The notes under the pieces: model-generated | Told to the model about the DNA's origin: nothing | Seen by the model: only the letters and a program-made list of their open reading frames with translations | The model's database searches: none | Made by a program: the position numbers and the translations under genes | Origin: JAOBAU01 sp034667465 | GTDB lineage: Bacteria > Acidobacteriota > Thermoanaerobaculia > Gp7-AA8 | Length of the DNA stretch: 64,000 nucleotides | Assembly: GCA_034667465.1 (NCBI GenBank) | Contig: JAXDJV010000027.1 | Coordinates: 62,001 to 126,000 of the forward strand | Reading direction: 5' to 3' | In this document: positions 59,586 through 64,000 of the stretch, in pieces | Layout of the letters: every line of letters begins with the position of its first letter | Numbering within the stretch: the stretch's first letter is position 1

Positions 59586-60080
59586 ATGCGCGTCGCCGTA
59601 TACCCCGGCTCGTTTGATCCGCTCACGAATGGTCACCTCGACATCATTCGTCGCGGCACGCATCTGTTCGATCGCATGGTCGTCGCGGTGCTGGAGAACG
59701 AAGGGAAGTCTCCCCTCTTCAGCGTCGCCGAACGGATGGAGTTGATCCATCGCTGCATCGCCGGCATGCCCGGCGTCGAAGTGCATTCGTTCACCGGACT
59801 GCTCGTCGACTTCATGATGCGAATGAATGCGAACGTCGTCGTGCGCGGCATCCGCGCCGTTTCCGACTACGAGTACGAACTGCAGATGGCGCTGATGAAT
59901 CGCGAGCTCAATCCCGGCGTCGAGACGATCTTCATGCTGCCCGCGGTCGAGTTCACGTACGTTTCCTCGCGCCTGGTGAAAGAGGTGTTCCGCCTCGGCG
60001 GCGACGTCGCGCGGCTCGTGCCGGCGCCGGTGCTGGAGTCTTTGCGCGCGCGGCTGCCGGTTGCGGTCGGCACGCGGTAA
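59586..60080 (+). CDS. coaD: Phosphopantetheine adenylyltransferase
   Basis: 164 residues. Penultimate step of coenzyme A synthesis. YPGSFDPLTNGHLDIIRRG with the T/HxGH-type NGH nucleotide motif, VVVRGIRAVSDYEYELQMAL and EFTYVSSRLVKEVFRLGGDV. A possible -10 box TACCAT (59573-59578) precedes the ATG by 7 nt, with no clear -35. Confidence 0.95.
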   Translation: MRVAVYPGSFDPLTNGHLDIIRRGTHLFDRMVVAVLENEGKSPLFSVAERMELIHRCIAGMPGVEVHSFTGLLVDFMMRMNANVVVRGIRAVSDYEYELQMALMNRELNPGVETIFMLPAVEFTYVSSRLVKEVFRLGGDVARLVPAPVLESLRARLPVAVGTR

Positions 60081-60092
60081 ACGGCCCCGCCG

Positions 60093-60962
60093 TTACTCGA
60101 ATCTTGGATCGAGCGCGTCTCGGAAGCGATCGCCGATCACGTTGAACGCTGCGACCGTCAGGAAGATCGCCAGTCCCGGGAAGACGACCATCCACCACGC
60201 GTAATCGATGTTCTGCTCGGCGCTGGCGAGGATGCTTCCCCACGACGCGGTCGGGATCTGCACTCCGACGCCGAGGAATGAGAGGGCCGATTCGGTAAGG
60301 ATTGCGGCGGCGACGCCGAAGCTGGACGCGACGAGCACCGGCGCGAACGCGTTTGGCAGCAGATGGCGAAAGATGATCCGCGCATCGCGCGCGCCGCTCG
60401 CCCTTGCGGCCTGCGCGAATTCGAGCTCGCGAATTCGGAGGAACTCGCCGCGCACGAAACGCGCCTCGGTCGTCCACGACGTCAAACCGAGCGCGACCAT
60501 CAGCGTCGCCATCGATGGACGAAACAGCGCGACGATGCCGAGGACCAGGAAGAGGAACGGGAAGCAGAGAACGATCTCGATGAGACGCGAGACGATCCAG
60601 TCGATCGCGCCGCCGTAGTAACCGGCGAGTGCGCCGAGCAGCGAGCCGACGATCAGCGCGATGAGAGTCGCCGTCAATCCGATCGTCAGCGAGACACGCG
60701 CGCCGTGAATCATGCGCGAGAGAATGTCGCGCCCGAGGTCGTCGGTGCCGAGACGATGTGCAGCGTTCGGCGGCTGCAGACGATCGACGAGATTCGGGTC
60801 GTTCGGCGCGTACGGCACGAGCGCCTTCGCTCCGTCGGTCGCGATGAGCGGCGCGAAGAGCGCGATCAGCGAAACGAGCGCGATGTAGATCAGCGCGATG
60901 ACGGCGAGTTTGCTGCGCCGGAAGCGATGCCAGACCGGAGAGAAGAGATCGGTGCGCCTCAT
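60093..60962 (-). CDS. Oligopeptide/dipeptide ABC transporter permease (DppC/OppC type)
   Basis: 289 residues. N-terminal helix after WHRFRRSKLAVIALIYIALV, DLGRDILSRMIHGARVSLTI, and the EAA loop QAARASGARDARIIFRHLLP. ATG 60962 overlaps the upstream permease stop. Convergent with coaD. No ATPase gene follows. Confidence 0.88.
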   Translation of the reverse strand: MRRTDLFSPVWHRFRRSKLAVIALIYIALVSLIALFAPLIATDGAKALVPYAPNDPNLVDRLQPPNAAHRLGTDDLGRDILSRMIHGARVSLTIGLTATLIALIVGSLLGALAGYYGGAIDWIVSRLIEIVLCFPFLFLVLGIVALFRPSMATLMVALGLTSWTTEARFVRGEFLRIRELEFAQAARASGARDARIIFRHLLPNAFAPVLVASSFGVAAAILTESALSFLGVGVQIPTASWGSILASAEQNIDYAWWMVVFPGLAIFLTVAAFNVIGDRFRDALDPRFE

Positions 60963-61948
60963 CGCGAAGACTCCCCGAGCCGGATGCGCGGATCGGCGAA
61001 CGCGTAGAGAACGTCGGCGGCGAGACCGGCGAGCAGCGTCACGACCGCGGTCGCGACGGAGAGCGCCATGATCGTCGGATAGTCGCGGGCGAGAATCGAT
61101 TCGAAGTAGAGATGGCCGATGCCGTCCCACTGAAAGATCTGCTCGACGATGACGCTGCCGGAGATGAGATACGGAACCGTGAGTCCGAGCAGCGTGATGA
61201 TCGGGATGAGCGCGTTGCGGAACGCGTGACGCCAGAGCACGACGCCGTCGCCCGCTCCTTTCGCGCGCGCGGTGGTGATGAAATCCTGGCGAATGACGTC
61301 GGTCGCCGCCGCGCGCGTGAAGCGGGCGAAGATCGCCAGCTGCGAATACGCGAGCGTCGTGACCGGAAGAATCATGTGGCGAATGCGATCGATGACGCGG
61401 CCGGCCGTGGAGTAATCGAGGTAATCGTCGGAGGTCATACCGAACAACGGCAGCCAGTTCAGCTTCACCGCGAAGAGCTTCATCATCAGCAGCGCCACCC
61501 AGAAACTCGGAAGCGAATAGAGAAGAAAGAACGTGACGGCGGAGCCGCGATCGAAGAGCCGTCCGGGCTTGTTCGCGCTCCACAGTCCGACCGGAATTCC
61601 GATGATTGCAGCGAGCAGGAACGCGATCAGATTCAGGAGAAACGTGTTCGGCAGTTTCTCCGCGATGCGGTCGACGACCGGCCGTCCATCGAGAATCGAC
61701 GTCCCGAAGTCGAGCGTGACGACGCCCTTCAACCAGAAGCCGTACTGCACCACGAGCGAGCGATCGAGGTGATGCGCGACTCGAATCGCTTCGAGTCCCG
61801 AGCGTGAGAGCGTCGCGCCACCGGCACGTCCGATGTAGAACGAGATCGGATCGCCGGGCACGGAGTGGATGAGCGCGAAGACGACGACGGTGATGCCGAA
61901 GAAGGTCAGGACCGCGTATGCGATCCGCCGCGCGATGTACGACCTCAT
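60959..61948 (-). CDS. Oligopeptide/dipeptide ABC transporter permease (DppB/OppB type)
   Basis: 329 residues from ATG 61948. RRIAYAVLTFFGITVVVFAL and HSVPGDPISFYIGRAGG are typical of DppB/OppB; the EAA loop is TTARAKGAGDGVVLWRHAFRN. About six membrane helices. Overlaps both neighbours by 4 nt. Confidence 0.88.
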   Translation of the reverse strand: MRSYIARRIAYAVLTFFGITVVVFALIHSVPGDPISFYIGRAGGATLSRSGLEAIRVAHHLDRSLVVQYGFWLKGVVTLDFGTSILDGRPVVDRIAEKLPNTFLLNLIAFLLAAIIGIPVGLWSANKPGRLFDRGSAVTFFLLYSLPSFWVALLMMKLFAVKLNWLPLFGMTSDDYLDYSTAGRVIDRIRHMILPVTTLAYSQLAIFARFTRAAATDVIRQDFITTARAKGAGDGVVLWRHAFRNALIPIITLLGLTVPYLISGSVIVEQIFQWDGIGHLYFESILARDYPTIMALSVATAVVTLLAGLAADVLYAFADPRIRLGESSR

Positions 61949-63588
61949 CTCCGCGGCGGTTGCTGTGCGATCCACCAGTCGAACTCGCCCGGATACCAGA
62001 GGAAGAGTCCGTAACCATTGCTCTCGCTCACGCCGCGCACGCGACGGTTGCCCGCCCACTTCGACGACACCTGAATCGTCCAGGTGTACGGCTGATCCTC
62101 CGCAAGCAACGCATGCAGCTCGCGATAGATCGCCTGCCGTTTGCCGTGATCGAGCTCGCGGCGTCCGGCTTCGATCAGACGATCGGCCTGCGGATTCGCG
62201 TAGTAGATGAAGTTCTGTCCGTGCGGCGGGAACTGCGACGAGTGAAAGATGTTGTACGGATCGGGATCGGGATCCTGGTCCCATCCGAGATACGCCGACT
62301 GATAGTTGCCGGCCAGCACGCGCTGGATCAGCACCGAAGGATCGAGAGGAAGGATGTTCAGCTGGACGCCGATCTTCTTCAGCTCCGACTGAAAGAGTTG
62401 CGCGAAGGTCATCGTCGGCCCGCTGCCGGCGATGACGAGCATCTCCAGGCGCAGCGGCTTTTTCGCTTTGTCGAGGATGCCGTCGCCGTCAGTGTCGAGC
62501 CAGCCGAGCGAGTTCAGAATCCGTCTCGCCTCAATTGGATTGAACTCGATCACCGGCACCTCGGGGTTGTACGCCCACGAGTCGGGAGTGAACGGTCCGG
62601 TCATCGCGCGCGCGGTGCCGTGATAGAGATTGTTGATCAGCGATTTCAGATCGACGCACATCGAAAGCGCGCGGCGCACGCGTTTGTCGCCGACGATCGG
62701 ATCGCGTCCGTTCCAGGGGATGTAGTTGTAGCTGAGCGTATAGAAGCGCTTGAAATCGAGCGTCTTCTTCATCTGGACGTTGTTGCTCTCGTTCAGCCAG
62801 ACGTCCGAGCTGACGGTGGTCTCATCGAGGTCGCCCTTCTGCAGCGCGTTCCATGCCGTGGCGTTCTCGACGACGACTTTGAAGAGGACTTCTTTGATGT
62901 ACGGCTTCTTCGCCCAGTAATCGTCGCGACGCTCCAGCAGCACTTCTTTGCCCGGCACACGGCGCACGAGGCGATACGGGCCGCTGCCGATCGCACGGGT
63001 GATGAAGTCGTTCCGGAAGTCGCCCTTCGAATAGACGTGCTCCGGGACGATGAGCAGTTCGTTGAATTTCGAGAGCTGCGAGGCGAAGACTTCGTTGAAG
63101 CCGATGGCGACCGTGTGATCGTCGATCGCTTTCGTCGTCGCAAGGTCGAGCTTCTCGAAGCCGCCGGCGATCTGCGGCGCTTCCGTTTTCGGATCGACGA
63201 GCTTGCGCAGTGTGAAGACGACGTCGCTGGCGCGCAGCGGAACGCCGTCGGAGAAAGTCGCCTTCGGATTGAGGTGGAAGGTGTAGAGCTTGCCGTCCGG
63301 CGAGATCTCCCACTTCTCGGCGAGTCCCGCCGTCGCCTGCAGGTTCGCGTCGATGTAGATGAGCGGATTGAAGATGTAGTTCTCGACGAGGCGGTCGTAG
63401 CGGCTCGTGGCGAGCACGGGATTGAGCGTGGCGACGTCGCTGTCGAGCCGCCGCAGGAGCGTGCCGCCGTCCTGCGGCATGTTCTCATCGACCGCCGTGT
63501 CGGTCGCGGCGCGCTGCACCGGATGTTCCTTTCCCGGCGCACAGGCGAGCGCCAGGAACAGGATCAACGGTGAGAGGGACCGCTTCAC
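61945..63588 (-). CDS. Peptide ABC transporter substrate-binding lipoprotein
   Basis: 547 residues. Lipobox LALAC with Cys near residue 16. SBP family 5 blocks: DVATLNPVLATSRYDRLVEN, LAEKWEISPDGKLYTFHLNP and KATFSDGVPLRASDVVFTLR. Ligand unknown (peptides or others). First gene of an operon with the two permeases; 13 nt after the partial gene. Confidence 0.88.
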   Translation of the reverse strand: MKRSLSPLILFLALACAPGKEHPVQRAATDTAVDENMPQDGGTLLRRLDSDVATLNPVLATSRYDRLVENYIFNPLIYIDANLQATAGLAEKWEISPDGKLYTFHLNPKATFSDGVPLRASDVVFTLRKLVDPKTEAPQIAGGFEKLDLATTKAIDDHTVAIGFNEVFASQLSKFNELLIVPEHVYSKGDFRNDFITRAIGSGPYRLVRRVPGKEVLLERRDDYWAKKPYIKEVLFKVVVENATAWNALQKGDLDETTVSSDVWLNESNNVQMKKTLDFKRFYTLSYNYIPWNGRDPIVGDKRVRRALSMCVDLKSLINNLYHGTARAMTGPFTPDSWAYNPEVPVIEFNPIEARRILNSLGWLDTDGDGILDKAKKPLRLEMLVIAGSGPTMTFAQLFQSELKKIGVQLNILPLDPSVLIQRVLAGNYQSAYLGWDQDPDPDPYNIFHSSQFPPHGQNFIYYANPQADRLIEAGRRELDHGKRQAIYRELHALLAEDQPYTWTIQVSSKWAGNRRVRGVSESNGYGLFLWYPGEFDWWIAQQPPRR

Positions 63589-63601
63589 TGCATCAAGTCT
63601 A

Positions 63602-64000
63602 TCAGGGTAACGTGACCGACTCCGTGGCGACGTTGTAGAAGGCGTCGGTGGCGCGGACGATTACGAATTTTCCCTCGACGGCGCTGCGGCGGATGCGATA
63701 CGTCTCGTCGCCGGAGTCGGCGATGCCGTCGGCCGGCGTCAGCCGGAGCCACTTCTGCGCGTCGGCCGAGTACTCGACTTTGCCGACGGTCGAGGGCTTG
63801 TCGGTGATGTGGACGACGACGTCTTCACCCTGAGTCGTGAACGTAATCACCGGTGGAGTGTTGTCGATCTGGAACTCGATCCCTTCCTTCACATCGCTCA
63901 GCGCTCCGTCCGGGTTGTCGCCGCCGTCAGTGGCGACGAGGCGCAGTTGATAGACGCCGTCGGGAAGCTGCGAGGTGTCGAAGTTGAGCGAGCTCTCGTC
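63602..64000 (-). CDS. C-terminal part of a probable extracellular beta-sandwich protein
   Basis: Open from the window edge; 132 residues visible. SLNFDTSQLPDGVYQLRLVA followed by FQIDNTPPVITFTTQG resembles Ig-like or FlgD-like beta-sandwiches at the ends of beta-propeller proteins. Ends FYNVATESVTLP. Family and start are outside the window. Confidence 0.6.
   Translation of the reverse strand, partial: DESSLNFDTSQLPDGVYQLRLVATDGGDNPDGALSDVKEGIEFQIDNTPPVITFTTQGEDVVVHITDKPSTVGKVEYSADAQKWLRLTPADGIADSGDETYRIRRSAVEGKFVIVRATDAFYNVATESVTLP

Noticed and set aside
60093..63588. Complete oligopeptide ABC transporter operon
   Set aside because: Only the binding protein and two permeases are present; no ATPase gene lies next to them in the window.
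1..64000. tRNA, rRNA, CRISPR arrays, prophage or transposase genes
   Set aside because: None was recognised by eye; a tRNAscan-SE or Infernal run would be needed to exclude small RNAs fully.

Overview
This is a 64 kb stretch of a GC-rich (visually about 60%) Gram-negative bacterial chromosome, densely packed with housekeeping genes. The outer-membrane lipid A/LPS genes (lpxB, an MsbA-like flippase, an acyltransferase, lptC/lptA-like, lptB, an lptF-lptG fusion, kdsD, lolA), the regulatory PTS cluster with HprK and RapZ, and the omega-subunit sequence together suggest Acidobacteriota or a nearby phylum. No rRNA or clade marker is present, so this is an inference. No prophage, insertion sequence, CRISPR array, tRNA or rRNA was seen.

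Layout. 1-5.1 kb: recG (3' end), trpS, scpA, scpB, an RluB-type pseudouridine synthase and cmk. 5.2-8.6 kb: rpsA behind its own promoter, an HU/IHF-like protein, a HIT hydrolase and two small membrane proteins. 8.7-15.5 kb: lpxB, ABC flippase, acyltransferase, yicC, gmk, rpoZ, coaBC. 15.5-18.2 kb (minus strand): a chimeric gene remnant, a chromate transporter and ChrB. 18.3-24.3 kb: uracil-DNA glycosylase, priA, a secreted Calx-beta protein and an unknown gene. 24.3-32.9 kb: accA, recJ, LptC/LptA-like, lptB, rpoN, two tandem hpf genes and a methyltransferase. 32.9-38.3 kb: hprK, rapZ, PTS EIIA(Man-type), HPr, enzyme I, cupin, coiled-coil secreted protein. 38.3-43.1 kb: miaB, bifunctional nuclease, DUF3224, parA, parB, a broken GNAT gene. 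43.1-48.5 kb: lipoprotein, a candidate Met-leader attenuator, a gamma-family sulfur PLP enzyme, homoserine dehydrogenase, LptFG. 48.5-64 kb: GT-C-like protein, pckA, DinB, GNAT, TfoX, panE, kdsD, lolA, yajQ, polyprenyl synthase, DUF1906, TPR, coaD and an oligopeptide ABC cluster without ATPases.

How the genes work together. Envelope biogenesis is the main theme: lipid A synthesis and flipping, KDO precursor synthesis, the Lpt bridge, lipoprotein export and polyprenyl carrier synthesis. The second theme is regulation: sigma-54, ribosome hibernation factors, and a PTS with HPr kinase and RapZ but no sugar permease here. Many gene pairs overlap by 4 nt (ATGA/GTGA), and two downstream genes (rapZ, priA) appear to start at CTG in a CTGA overlap.

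Most notable observations: (1) a 27-codon ORF with a Met-Met-Met run, between a TTGACA promoter and a T-tract hairpin, ahead of the methionine/homoserine genes; (2) the rapZ CTG start, forced by the absence of any ATG/GTG/TTG before its P-loop; (3) two families of intergenic inverted repeats, one of which has been copied in frame into a gene; (4) an LptF-LptG fusion; (5) tandem short and long HPF genes; (6) a chimeric M20-peptidase/ornithine-cyclodeaminase remnant. All calls come from reading the sequence; no database search was run.
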